From Oscillibacter sp. ER4 (GTDB lineage: Bacteria > Bacillota > Clostridia > Oscillospirales > Oscillospiraceae): a DNA stretch of 40,888 bases. How positions within the stretch are numbered: the stretch's first letter is position 1; every line of letters begins with the position of its first letter. The notes under the pieces are model-generated. The model made no database searches and was not told the DNA's origin. It saw nothing but the letters and a program-made list of their open reading frames with translations. The translations under genes were made by a program, and so were the position numbers. The stretch is from NCBI RefSeq assembly GCF_000765235.1, contig NZ_JPJG01000049.1, forward strand, positions 1 to 40,888. The letters run 5' to 3'. Positions 34,041 to 40,681 of this stretch are shown piece after piece.

Positions 34041-34355
34041 CTACGGCAGGGGATGGCGAGATCGCTGTGCGAGCGCTTCATCATAGCATCTCGCGCAGCT
34101 CCGCCAGTCGATCACCTGCACACGCAGGGCGAGGGACTCCTCGCTGCACGGCACCACCGGCGCGGTCAGGTCGAGCAGCACTGCGCCGAACGAGATGTCG
34201 GGGTCCTTCGTGCCGGTGAGCCGGAGTGAGCCGTCCGCCATCAGCGAGAGCAGGACGCGACCGCCGCAGCCGCGGCGCAGCGCATGTGTGAGCACGCGCT
34301 CAAAGTCCTCCCGCTCGCCGAAATCGCGCAAAATCGCGGCCTCAAATGTATTCAA
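34041..34355 (-). CDS. Hypothetical protein of 104 residues, TTG start
   Basis: I do not recognise this protein. From TTG 34355 it would be 104 residues, beginning with N-T-F-E-A-A-I-L after the initiator. GAGGTGG (34368-34362 on the minus strand) lies six bases upstream of the TTG and supports it over the in-frame ATG at 34403, which falls at the edge of the murI terminator. The sequence looks like a real compact cytoplasmic protein: mixed helix and strand (RVLLSLMADGSLRLTG), three Cys, no membrane helix, no repeats. It sits alone between the murI terminator and the aromatic operon terminator, so it is probably its own unit or reads through from murI. Confidence 0.5.
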   Translation of the reverse strand: MNTFEAAILRDFGEREDFERVLTHALRRGCGGRVLLSLMADGSLRLTGTKDPDISFGAVLLDLTAPVVPCSEESLALRVQVIDWRSCARCYDEALAQRSRHPLP

Positions 34356-34405
34356 AACAGACCACCTCGCCACAAGGTATGCAAAAAGTCCATCAGACAG
34401 CACAA

Positions 34406-34437
34406 AAAAGCGGAAAGTCCTGTGACTTTCCGCTTTT
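34406..34437 (-). terminator. Terminator of murI
   Basis: AAAAGCGGAAAGTC (34406-34419) pairs perfectly with 34424-34437 around CTGT; on the minus strand a T-run follows the stem. It begins about 20 bases after the murI stop codon. Confidence 0.85.
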
Positions 34438-34456
34438 CATTTCAATTTGGACTAAC

Positions 34457-35251
34457 TTAGATGTGGACGACCTTCAGCTCGCTCGCCTCGAAGAGACCGA
34501 GGCGCTTGCCGACGTTGACATATACCTGCGGGTCGCCGCTCGTGCAGATGACGAATTTGCCCTTTTTCTGCGGGTTGAGCGCGTTCTGCTCGGTGAGGTA
34601 TGCCTTGACGGCGTTTGCCTGCTCGAGCGCGGGGTTGATGAGGTGCATTTCGGGATAGCACTCGTGGAAGTTCTCTTCCACGATGGGATAGTGCGTGCAG
34701 CCGAGGATCAGGTTTTCGACCTTTTCGCGCGCGAGAATGTTGTCGACCTGCGTACGGATCTCGGTGTTAATGTCGTGCTGGTTGAAGTCGCCGCGGTCAA
34801 CGAGTGCCGCGAGCAGGGGAGAGCCCTTGCCGACGACCTTGCACTCGGGATCACCCTCATGGATGAGCTCGGCGTACTTGCCGGAGGCAACAGTGAACTC
34901 CGTCGCGATGAGGCCGACGCTCTTGAGATGCTCGCGCAGGACGTATTTGGCAGCTTCTTCCACGATGCTGACGATCTTGTAGTCGAAGCAGGGGCGCAGG
35001 CGGTCGGCCATGGTGGAGATGGTGTTGCAGGCGATGGCAGTGCACTTGACACCGTTGTCGCCGAGGAACTGGAGCATGTGGCTGCTCAACTCGAAAATCT
35101 GGTCAGAGGTCTTGTTGCCGTAGGGGCAGTTGGCACTGTCGCCAAAATAGATGATATCTTCGCCGGGGAGAATGCGCTGTAATTCGCGCACGACGGTGAG
35201 ACCGCCGATGCCGCTGTCCATCACGCCGATGGGGTTGCCTGCGTTTAACAT
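34457..35251 (-). CDS. murI: Glutamate racemase
   Basis: The 264-residue cofactor-independent racemase makes D-glutamate for peptidoglycan. It opens with the family motif GVMDSGIGGLTVVREL (9-24, catalytic-site Asp12 and Ser13). The two catalytic cysteines are in IACNTIS (about residue 74) and LGCTHYP (about residue 186), and IYFGDSANCPYGNK (about 39-52) is the third conserved region. ATG 35251 is chosen because AAAGGAGG lies nine bases upstream; the in-frame ATG at 35302 lies inside the promoter. It is transcribed alone on the minus strand and is closed by a clear terminator. Confidence 0.96.
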   Translation of the reverse strand: MLNAGNPIGVMDSGIGGLTVVRELQRILPGEDIIYFGDSANCPYGNKTSDQIFELSSHMLQFLGDNGVKCTAIACNTISTMADRLRPCFDYKIVSIVEEAAKYVLREHLKSVGLIATEFTVASGKYAELIHEGDPECKVVGKGSPLLAALVDRGDFNQHDINTEIRTQVDNILAREKVENLILGCTHYPIVEENFHECYPEMHLINPALEQANAVKAYLTEQNALNPQKKGKFVICTSGDPQVYVNVGKRLGLFEASELKVVHI

Positions 35252-35282
35252 GGTTGAAAGCCTCCTTTTTTTGTCTATAAAT

Positions 35283-35310
35283 ATTGTACCACGCGCACAC
35301 AAAAATGCAA
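35283..35310 (-). promoter_or_regulatory. Promoter of murI
   Basis: On the minus strand TTGCAT (35310-35305) and TACAAT (35288-35283) are 16 bases apart, about 32 bases before the start codon. Confidence 0.65.
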
Positions 35311-35355
35311 GGGATAAATCATTTTTGCTGTTTGTAACAAATCTTGGGAAAAGGA

Positions 35356-35383
35356 TTGCAATTTTGCCCTCACCTGATAAAAT
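35356..35383 (+). promoter_or_regulatory. Promoter of the Na/Pi cotransporter gene
   Basis: TTGCAA (35356-35361) and TAAAAT (35378-35383) are 16 bases apart, with TG in the extended -10 position (TGATAAAAT). It lies 85 bases before ATG 35469. Confidence 0.65.
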
Positions 35384-35396
35384 AGTATCTGGTGAG
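35369..35396 (+). promoter_or_regulatory. Inverted repeat over the -10, candidate operator
   Basis: CTCACCTGATA (35369-35379) and TATCTGGTGAG (35386-35396) are inverted copies matching at 10 of 11 positions, separated by six bases. The repeat covers the -10 element and the predicted start site, the position where a repressor would block transcription. The regulator is not identifiable from the window, and the sequence does not resemble a Pho box that I know. Confidence 0.5.
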
Positions 35397-35468
35397 AGTT
35401 AGGTATTTTACAGCCCGAAACCTGCGCCGCGCGGCGGCATAATACAGAAGAAGAGGCTTGAAACGCTT

Positions 35469-37274
35469 ATGACGATTTTCAACTTGATCACCCTCTTTGG
35501 CGGTCTGGCGCTGTTCCTGTACGGCATGCGCCTGATGGGCGACGGACTGAAAAAAGGTTCGTCCGATGCCTTCAAGCGCGCGATGGAAAAGGTGACGAAC
35601 AATCCGCTCGTCGGCTTTCTGCTGGGCCTTGTGGTCACGGCGGTCATCCAGAGCTCTACGGCGACGATCGTGCTGACGTCGGGCCTTGTCGGCGCGGGCG
35701 TGATGTCGCTGCACCAGTCGATCGGCGTTATTCTGGGCGCGAATGTCGGTACGACGATCACGGGCCAGATTATCCGCCTTCTCGACGTGAACGCATCGGA
35801 GACATCGCTGCTCAATTTCTTCAAGCCCTCGACGCTCGCGCCCCTTGCGGCGATTATCGGCATTCTGTTTCTAATGGCGGTCAAGACCCGCCAGTCCGAT
35901 ACCATCGGCTCGACCGCGATGGGCTTCGGCATCCTCTTCACCGGCCTTCTCAGCATGACCGCGGCGGTGAGCCCGCTGTCGGAATCTGAGACGTTTGCCA
36001 ACATGTTCTACCAGCTCTCGGGAAAGCCGGTGTTCGGATTCCTGCTCGGCGCGGGCGTTGCGTTCCTGCTGCAGAGTTCGTCGGCGACCATCGGTATATT
36101 ACAGGCCATTGCTACGACCGGCGCGCTGACGTTCTCGTCGGTTTACGCCATCATCATCGGCGTCAACATCGGCGACTGTGTGACGACGGCCATCGTCTGC
36201 TCCATCGGCTCGAAGGCCGATGCCAAGCGCACGGGCGTGATCCATATCCTCTTCAACATCGCCGGTTCGATCCTCGTGATCGTGGGGCTGATGCTGCTAC
36301 ACTCGTTCGGTGTGCTCGATGCCCTGTGGGACGAGGCGCTTTCCTCCGGCGGCATCGCGAATGTGCACACGGTGTTCCGTCTTGTTTCGGCCATCGTGCT
36401 GCTGCCGGTGTGCGGCCAGTTTGAAAAGCTCTCGCGCAAGCTCGTCAAGGACGATGTGCGCCTTGGCGAAAATGTCGACCACGAGCTTTCGCTGCTCGAT
36501 GAAAAGTTCTTCACCTCTCCCGCCATCGCGCTCTTGGGCGCGGGTGAGGCCATCACCACCATGGCGCGCCTTGCGCGCACAGGCGTGATGAGCGCGATGG
36601 GCGTGCTCGAGCAGTACGACGCCCACACGATCGAGGTCATCAACGAGAACGAGGAGCACATCGACAAGCTCGCTGACCATGTGGACAACTACCTCATCCG
36701 CCTGTCGCCGCACATGCCGAGCGGACACGGAAGCGACATGCTCAACTACTATATCCAGTGCTTCGGCGAGTTTGAGCGTATCGGCGACCACGCCGTGAAC
36801 CTGACGGAAAATGCGCAGGAGTTCCTTGACCGCAGCGCGAGCCTGTCGCCCACGGCACATCAGGAGCTCATGGTGCTACGCGAGGTGCTCGGCGAGATTT
36901 TAGATTACACCTACAAGGCCTTTGCCGCCACGGACTACGAGGCCGCGCGCCACATCGAGCCGGTCGAGGAGGTCGTGGACGACCTCGTCGCCACGCTGCG
37001 CGCCAATCACATCCGCCGCGTGCGCGACGGGCAGTGCACGGTGTACGCGGGCCTCACGTTCCTTGATATTCTCGTCAATGTGGAGCGCATCGCCGACCAG
37101 TGCTCAAATGTCGGCGTCTTTACGCTCTCGATGTTCGATGAGCACATCATGAACAACCACCACGACTATATTCAGGCGCTGCACCAGGGCAAAGACCCGG
37201 TCTTCAACCGCGCCTATCAGGAGGCGCACGACAAGTATTTCGGCGAGCTCAAGCGCATCGAGCGCAGCAAGTGA
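35469..37274 (+). CDS. Na+/phosphate cotransporter family protein with PhoU domain
   Basis: The 601-residue protein combines an N-terminal membrane domain (about 1-320) with a C-terminal PhoU-like helical domain (about 345-570). The paired inverted QSS motifs of the Na/Pi-II family are visible: QSSTAT at 61-66 and QSSSAT at 202-207. NPLVGFLLGL and GANVGTTITG are further family landmarks, and the PhoU part contains ECFGEFERIGDHAVN-like sequence (CFGEFERIGDHAVNL) twice in degenerate form. Bacterial members with a fused PhoU domain (YjbB/NptA-like) move phosphate with sodium, sometimes outward. It is monocistronic. The ribosome-binding site is a modest AGAAGAGG about 10 bases upstream. Confidence 0.92.
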   Translation: MTIFNLITLFGGLALFLYGMRLMGDGLKKGSSDAFKRAMEKVTNNPLVGFLLGLVVTAVIQSSTATIVLTSGLVGAGVMSLHQSIGVILGANVGTTITGQIIRLLDVNASETSLLNFFKPSTLAPLAAIIGILFLMAVKTRQSDTIGSTAMGFGILFTGLLSMTAAVSPLSESETFANMFYQLSGKPVFGFLLGAGVAFLLQSSSATIGILQAIATTGALTFSSVYAIIIGVNIGDCVTTAIVCSIGSKADAKRTGVIHILFNIAGSILVIVGLMLLHSFGVLDALWDEALSSGGIANVHTVFRLVSAIVLLPVCGQFEKLSRKLVKDDVRLGENVDHELSLLDEKFFTSPAIALLGAGEAITTMARLARTGVMSAMGVLEQYDAHTIEVINENEEHIDKLADHVDNYLIRLSPHMPSGHGSDMLNYYIQCFGEFERIGDHAVNLTENAQEFLDRSASLSPTAHQELMVLREVLGEILDYTYKAFAATDYEAARHIEPVEEVVDDLVATLRANHIRRVRDGQCTVYAGLTFLDILVNVERIADQCSNVGVFTLSMFDEHIMNNHHDYIQALHQGKDPVFNRAYQEAHDKYFGELKRIERSK

Positions 37275-37334
37275 GCCGCGCCGGATATGCGCGCCCCTGA
37301 TTTAATGGGAAATAACGATCAATGCGACTTTTGT

Positions 37335-37373
37335 GCGCCGCGGCTTGCGTTTGCCGCGGCGCTTTGCTATAAT
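37335..37373 (+). promoter_or_regulatory. Promoter of the xdhC-yqeC-yqeB operon with an overlapping inverted repeat
   Basis: TTGCGT (37345-37350) and consensus TATAAT (37368-37373) are 17 bases apart with an extended TGC before the -10. GCGCCGCGGC (37335-37344) and its exact inverse (37353-37362) flank the -35 hexamer. The repeat could be an operator; alternatively, since TTT follows, it may be a weak terminator of the upstream transporter gene. Confidence 0.6.
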
Positions 37374-37419
37374 GCAGTGCATAATAGCAGCGTGATTCTC
37401 TGCAAAGGAGCATGAAAAT

Positions 37420-38418
37420 ATGAAAGCGATTCTTGATGAAATGCTCGCGGCCCTTTCGCGCGGCGAGCGTGTGGTGCTGAGCAGCATTCTGGCATCCTCG
37501 GGCTCTGTGCCGCGCGGCGCGGGGGCGAAGATGGCCGTCTTTGAAGATGGCCGCGTGCTCGGCACGATCGGTGGCGGCGCGGTGGAGCGGCTGAGCATCC
37601 AGCGCGCGCAGGACGCGCTCAAAAACGGCGGCAGCAACGAGCTCAAGTCCTACAACCTGCACCCGAGTGAAGTGGCCAGCACGGGCATGATCTGCGGCGG
37701 CGCGGTGACGGTCTACTTCCAGTTTTTCGCGCCCGAGCAGGCGGCGGATATCGCGGTGCTCAAGCGCTGGCGCGAAATGCTCGACAAAGATGTCGACCTA
37801 TGGCTGCTGCTGTCTCTTGACGGCGACGGCGTGAACGAATTCCACGTCGTCACGCGCGAGGAGATTCCGCAGGACAAGGCGGACTATTTTTCTGCCAAGG
37901 CCGTGTGGAAGAACGGCATTTATGTCGAGCCGCTGTGCCACGCGGGCAGCGTGTATATCTTCGGCGGCGGCCATGTGGGCCGCGCGCTTGTGCCGGTGCT
38001 GGCGACGGTGGGCTTCCGCGTGGTGATGTACGACAACCGCGAGGAGCTTGCGAAGAAAGAGCACTATCCCATGGCGAGCGAGGTCATCTGCGGCAGCTTT
38101 TCCGACATTTCCGGCAAGGTGGCGCTCACGGCGAACGACTATGCCGTCGTGATGACGCCGGGCCATCAGGCAGACTATGAGATCCTCTCCCAGGTGCTTA
38201 AGAGCAGCGCGACCTATATCGGCTGCATCGGCAGCCGCACGAAGGTCGCCAAGACGCGCGAGCGCCTCAAGGGTGACGGCTATACCGAAGAGGACATCGC
38301 GCGCGTCCACGCGCCCATCGGCCTTCCGATCCTGGCCGAGACGCCGGAGGAGATCGCCATCAGCATCGCGGCGGAGATGATCGAGCACCGCGCGCGCCTC
38401 GCCGGACAGCGGCACTGA
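37420..38418 (+). CDS. xdhC: XdhC/CoxI family molybdenum hydroxylase maturation protein
   Basis: The 332-residue protein has the XdhC layout. The N-terminal XdhC/CoxI domain (about 1-85) contains LASSGSVPRGAGAKMAV and GTIGGGAVE. The C-terminal Rossmann domain has YIFGGGHVGRALVPVL starting at residue 179 and ends with YIGCIGSRTK and GLPILAETPEEIAISIAAEMI. XdhC proteins bind molybdenum cofactor and insert its sulfurated form, or in this system probably help insert the selenium-containing form, into xanthine dehydrogenase-type enzymes. AAAGGAG about 10 bases before ATG 37420 sets the start. yqeC follows after 10 bases. Confidence 0.93.
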   Translation: MKAILDEMLAALSRGERVVLSSILASSGSVPRGAGAKMAVFEDGRVLGTIGGGAVERLSIQRAQDALKNGGSNELKSYNLHPSEVASTGMICGGAVTVYFQFFAPEQAADIAVLKRWREMLDKDVDLWLLLSLDGDGVNEFHVVTREEIPQDKADYFSAKAVWKNGIYVEPLCHAGSVYIFGGGHVGRALVPVLATVGFRVVMYDNREELAKKEHYPMASEVICGSFSDISGKVALTANDYAVVMTPGHQADYEILSQVLKSSATYIGCIGSRTKVAKTRERLKGDGYTEEDIARVHAPIGLPILAETPEEIAISIAAEMIEHRARLAGQRH

Positions 38419-38428
38419 GGGCGCTCAC

Positions 38429-39100
38429 ATGCAGATCGCACCGCTTTTGCACGTCGGCCGCGGCGTGACGGCCATCATCGGCGGCGGCGGAAAGACGACG
38501 CTGATGGAAACGCTCGCCGGGGAGCTTTCGAAAAAGGGTAAGGTCATTATCACGACCACAACGCACATCTGCCGTCCGAAGCAGTATGAAACGCTGCTGG
38601 ATGCGGACGAGGCCGCCGTTTCGGCGGCATTGGAGCGGTCGGGCATCGTCTGTGTTGCCTCGCAGGCGGAGAGCGGCAAGCTCTGCGCGCCGCGGCTCTC
38701 AATGGGCACGCTGGTGCAGCTTGCGGATTTTGTGCTTGTCGAGGCGGACGGTGCCAAGCACCTGCCGCTCAAGGCGCACGCTTCCCATGAGCCGGTGATC
38801 CCGGAGGAGGCGCAGCGTGTCATCATGGTCATCGGCATCGACGGCGTCGGCAAAACCATCCGCGAGACCTGCCACCGCAGCGCGCTCTACGCGCAGCTCG
38901 CGGGCGTGGATGAGGAGACGGTCGTCACGCCGCAGCTTGCCGCGCGCGTCGTCAACGCCGAGGGTTACGGCGACCGCGTTTATATCAACAAGGTGGAGTC
39001 TGCCGCCGATTATGAAGCGGCGCAGGCCATGGCAAATGAATTTTCCTGCCCGGTCATCGCGGGCAGTCTGCATCAGGGGGTATATGTATGCTTGCATTGA
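38429..39100 (+). CDS. yqeC: Selenium cofactor biosynthesis protein YqeC
   Basis: The 223-residue protein is of the YqeC type, linked by comparative genomics to selenium-dependent molybdenum hydroxylases. A P-loop-like GGGGKTT occurs at 18-24, followed by ITTTTHICRP, FVLVEADGAKHLPLKAHASHEPVIP and INKVES, the usual order for this NTPase-like family. The exact reaction has not been established; a role in making or inserting the labile selenium ligand is inferred from genomic association. The start at ATG 38429 has only a weak GAGG upstream, consistent with coupling to xdhC. Its end overlaps yqeB by 13 bases. Confidence 0.92.
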   Translation: MQIAPLLHVGRGVTAIIGGGGKTTLMETLAGELSKKGKVIITTTTHICRPKQYETLLDADEAAVSAALERSGIVCVASQAESGKLCAPRLSMGTLVQLADFVLVEADGAKHLPLKAHASHEPVIPEEAQRVIMVIGIDGVGKTIRETCHRSALYAQLAGVDEETVVTPQLAARVVNAEGYGDRVYINKVESAADYEAAQAMANEFSCPVIAGSLHQGVYVCLH

Positions 39101-39888
39101 TTCGCGGCGCGGGAGACATCGCGAGCGGCGCGGCCATGAGATTGTGGCGCTGCGGGATCGACGTGGTGATGACCGACCTCGCCCGCCCGACGGCCATCCG
39201 CCGCACGGTGGCGTTTTCCGATGCCATCGTCCACGGGGAAACGACGGTCGAGGGTCTGCGCGCCGTGCGCGCGGAGAACGCCGCGGAGGCGAAGAAGCTG
39301 CTGCGCGAGGGTGTGCTGCCTGTTTTAGCTGACCCTGAGTGCGCCTGCCGCGAGGAGCTCGCGCCCGACGCGCTCGTGGACGCGATTCTTGCCAAGCGCA
39401 ATCTCGGCACGAAGATCGACGACGCGCCGATCGTCGTGGGCGTCGGCCCCGGCTTCACGGCGGGGGAGAACTGCCACGCGGTCGTCGAGACGATGCGCGG
39501 CCACACGCTCGGGCGCGTCATCTACTCCGGCAGCGCGCTGCCGAATACGAACATTCCGGGCTTCATCGGCGGCTTTGCGGGCGAGCGCGTGCTGCGCGCG
39601 CCGTGCGACGGCATTTTCACTGCCGTTCACCGCATCGGCGACACGGTCGAGGAGGGCGAGACCATCGGTTTTGTCGAGGGTCAGCCGATGAAGTGCACCA
39701 TCAGCGGTGTGCTGCGCGGCGTGCTGGACGATGGCGTGTCCGTTAAGAAGGGGATGAAGTCCGGCGATGTCGACCCGCGCTGCAAGCCGGAATACTGCAC
39801 GACGATCTCGGACAAGGCCCTCGCCGTCGGCGGGGGAGTGGTCGAAGCGGTGCTGTATTTGAGCGCGAAACAACAGGGCAGACGTTGA
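39088..39888 (+). CDS. yqeB: Selenium-dependent molybdenum hydroxylase system protein YqeB (EF2563 family)
   Basis: The 266-residue protein belongs to the YqeB/EF2563 family. It begins LIRGAGDIASGAAMRLWRCG (4-23), a dinucleotide-binding-like loop, and contains VGVGPGFTAGENCHAVVETMRGH and later IGFVEGQPMKCTISGVLRG, a biotinyl-domain-like stretch. The family marks genomes using selenium-dependent molybdenum hydroxylases, such as purine-degrading xanthine dehydrogenases; its biochemical role is unknown. It overlaps yqeC by 13 bases and ends the operon. None of the hydroxylase subunits or selD is in the window. Confidence 0.92.
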   Translation: MLALIRGAGDIASGAAMRLWRCGIDVVMTDLARPTAIRRTVAFSDAIVHGETTVEGLRAVRAENAAEAKKLLREGVLPVLADPECACREELAPDALVDAILAKRNLGTKIDDAPIVVGVGPGFTAGENCHAVVETMRGHTLGRVIYSGSALPNTNIPGFIGGFAGERVLRAPCDGIFTAVHRIGDTVEEGETIGFVEGQPMKCTISGVLRGVLDDGVSVKKGMKSGDVDPRCKPEYCTTISDKALAVGGGVVEAVLYLSAKQQGRR

Positions 39889-39939
39889 TATGCCCTGCAC
39901 TGCGCGGGAGATGTCCCATTGGCATGGGACTGCGCGGGG

Positions 39940-39979
39940 CAAAGGGGGCCTTCTCTCACGTGAGAGAAGGCCCCCTTTG
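39940..39979. repeat. Perfect 40-base palindrome
   Basis: Positions 39940-39959 are the exact reverse complement of 39960-39979, with no loop, centred on CACGTG and flanked by CCTTCTCT/AGAGAAGG and G5/C5 runs. The right half is also the outer end of the left repeat arm of the cassette that follows. A loop-free palindrome of this length is not a normal terminator and points to a repeat-end or replication/transposition product. Confidence 0.85.
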
Positions 39980-40119
39980 AATCCCCCAAGAGAACGGCAG
40001 GGGCGTTTCGATCTCGCCCCTGCACCCCTAACGACCAAAAGAGAGGGGCCTTGCCCCTCCTTTTTGGATTATCCACCCCGCTGTTGCTTCTGACGGCGCG
40101 GCATTGCTGCGCTCGCCGC
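39960..40119. repeat. Left arm of a long inverted repeat (cassette boundary)
   Basis: About 115 bases (39963-40078) reappear in inverted orientation at 40767-40888 with only a few mismatches. A second block of 22 bases (40098-40119) reappears inverted at 40682-40703 with one mismatch. Within the arm are self-complementary stems such as GCAGGGGCG/CGCCCCTGC and GAGGGGC/GCCCCTC followed by T5, so its transcript folds into several hairpins and could terminate. The gene-free stretch 39889-40136 consists of this arm, the palindrome and a 7-base hairpin (39913-39930). Confidence 0.85.
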
Positions 40120-40136
40120 TTAGGGGTACTGCTTTT

Positions 40137-40343
40137 TTAGCCTTTTGCTGGGTCGGCACTGCTGTAGTCATTGCTGATGGGCTCATCGGAAATGATGTCG
40201 TGTGAAAGGACTTGGTCTTCTGCGTCCAACAGGGCTTTTTTCAGGACTTCACGGGCAAGAATGCCTTTACCTTCGTCGTAAAGGTCGATGGCTTCGCTCA
40301 TACTGCGTACCATCAAGTGGTATAGCGTTTTATAAGTCGTCAT
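40137..40343 (-). CDS. Small hypothetical protein of 68 residues
   Basis: I do not recognise this protein. From ATG 40343 it is 68 residues, beginning MTTYKTLYHLMVRSMSEAID and continuing as a predominantly helical, acidic protein (REVLKKALLDAEDQVL) with a polar tail. An upstream ATG at 40361 would lie inside the -10 of its promoter, so 40343 is preferred, although no strong ribosome-binding site is visible. It is divergent from an XRE-type regulator gene 82 bases away, within the inverted-repeat-bounded cassette, and is AT-richer than the repeats. A repressor-partner, antitoxin-like or anti-repressor role is possible but unsupported. Confidence 0.6.
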   Translation of the reverse strand: MTTYKTLYHLMVRSMSEAIDLYDEGKGILAREVLKKALLDAEDQVLSHDIISDEPISNDYSSADPAKG

Positions 40344-40360
40344 CTTATCAGCTCTACACA

Positions 40361-40393
40361 ATTATAGGTCAATATCACCCTATTATCAATAGG
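40361..40393 (-). promoter_or_regulatory. Divergent promoter region with repeated ATAGG/CCTAT half-sites
   Basis: On the minus strand TTGATA (40389-40384) and consensus TATAAT (40366-40361) are 17 bases apart, a strong promoter for the small gene. Half-sites ATAGG (40364-40368), CCTAT (40379-40383) and ATAGG (40389-40393) form inverted pairs, including CCTATT/AATAGG around ATC, overlapping the -10 and -35. These are good candidates for binding by the XRE protein. For that gene, a TGCCATAAT extended -10 lies near 40401-40409. Confidence 0.6.
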
Positions 40394-40425
40394 CCAATTT
40401 GCCATAATTTTGTTGGGGTGATTAG

Positions 40426-40644
40426 ATGACTCGTATGAAAGAACTGCGCAAAAAGAAAGGCTTCTCACAGGTTAGAATGCAGATGCTGACGGGAATTGAC
40501 CAGAGCGATTATTCAAAAATCGAGACCGGCAAACGAAATATGAGCTTTGAACAGTGCCGCCGCATCGCCCTTGCCTTGGAAACCAGCATGGACTATCTCG
40601 CCGGCTTGACCGACCAGGACACCCCCTATCCCAGAACAAAGTAA
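40426..40644 (+). CDS. XRE-family helix-turn-helix transcriptional regulator
   Basis: The 72-residue protein is essentially a single Cro/cI-type helix-turn-helix domain (about 4-60): MKELRKKKGFSQVRMQMLTG, then the recognition helix region DQSDYSKIETGKRNMSFEQC, then RRIALALETSMDYLAGL. The short C-terminal tail has no sensor domain. GGGGTG about seven bases before ATG 40426 supports the start. It is divergent from the 68-residue gene, with repeated half-sites between them, so autoregulation and repression of the neighbour are expected. Such small regulators are typical of mobile or toxin-antitoxin-like cassettes. A terminator overlaps its stop codon. Confidence 0.9.
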   Translation: MTRMKELRKKKGFSQVRMQMLTGIDQSDYSKIETGKRNMSFEQCRRIALALETSMDYLAGLTDQDTPYPRTK

Positions 40645-40670
40645 AACGACCGCTGACGCGGTCGTTTTTT
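40643..40670 (+). terminator. Terminator of the XRE regulator gene
   Basis: AAAACGACCGC (40643-40653) pairs perfectly with 40658-40668 around TGAC and ends in a T-run. It begins at the stop codon. Confidence 0.9.
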
Positions 40671-40681
40671 CTATTAGAAGC

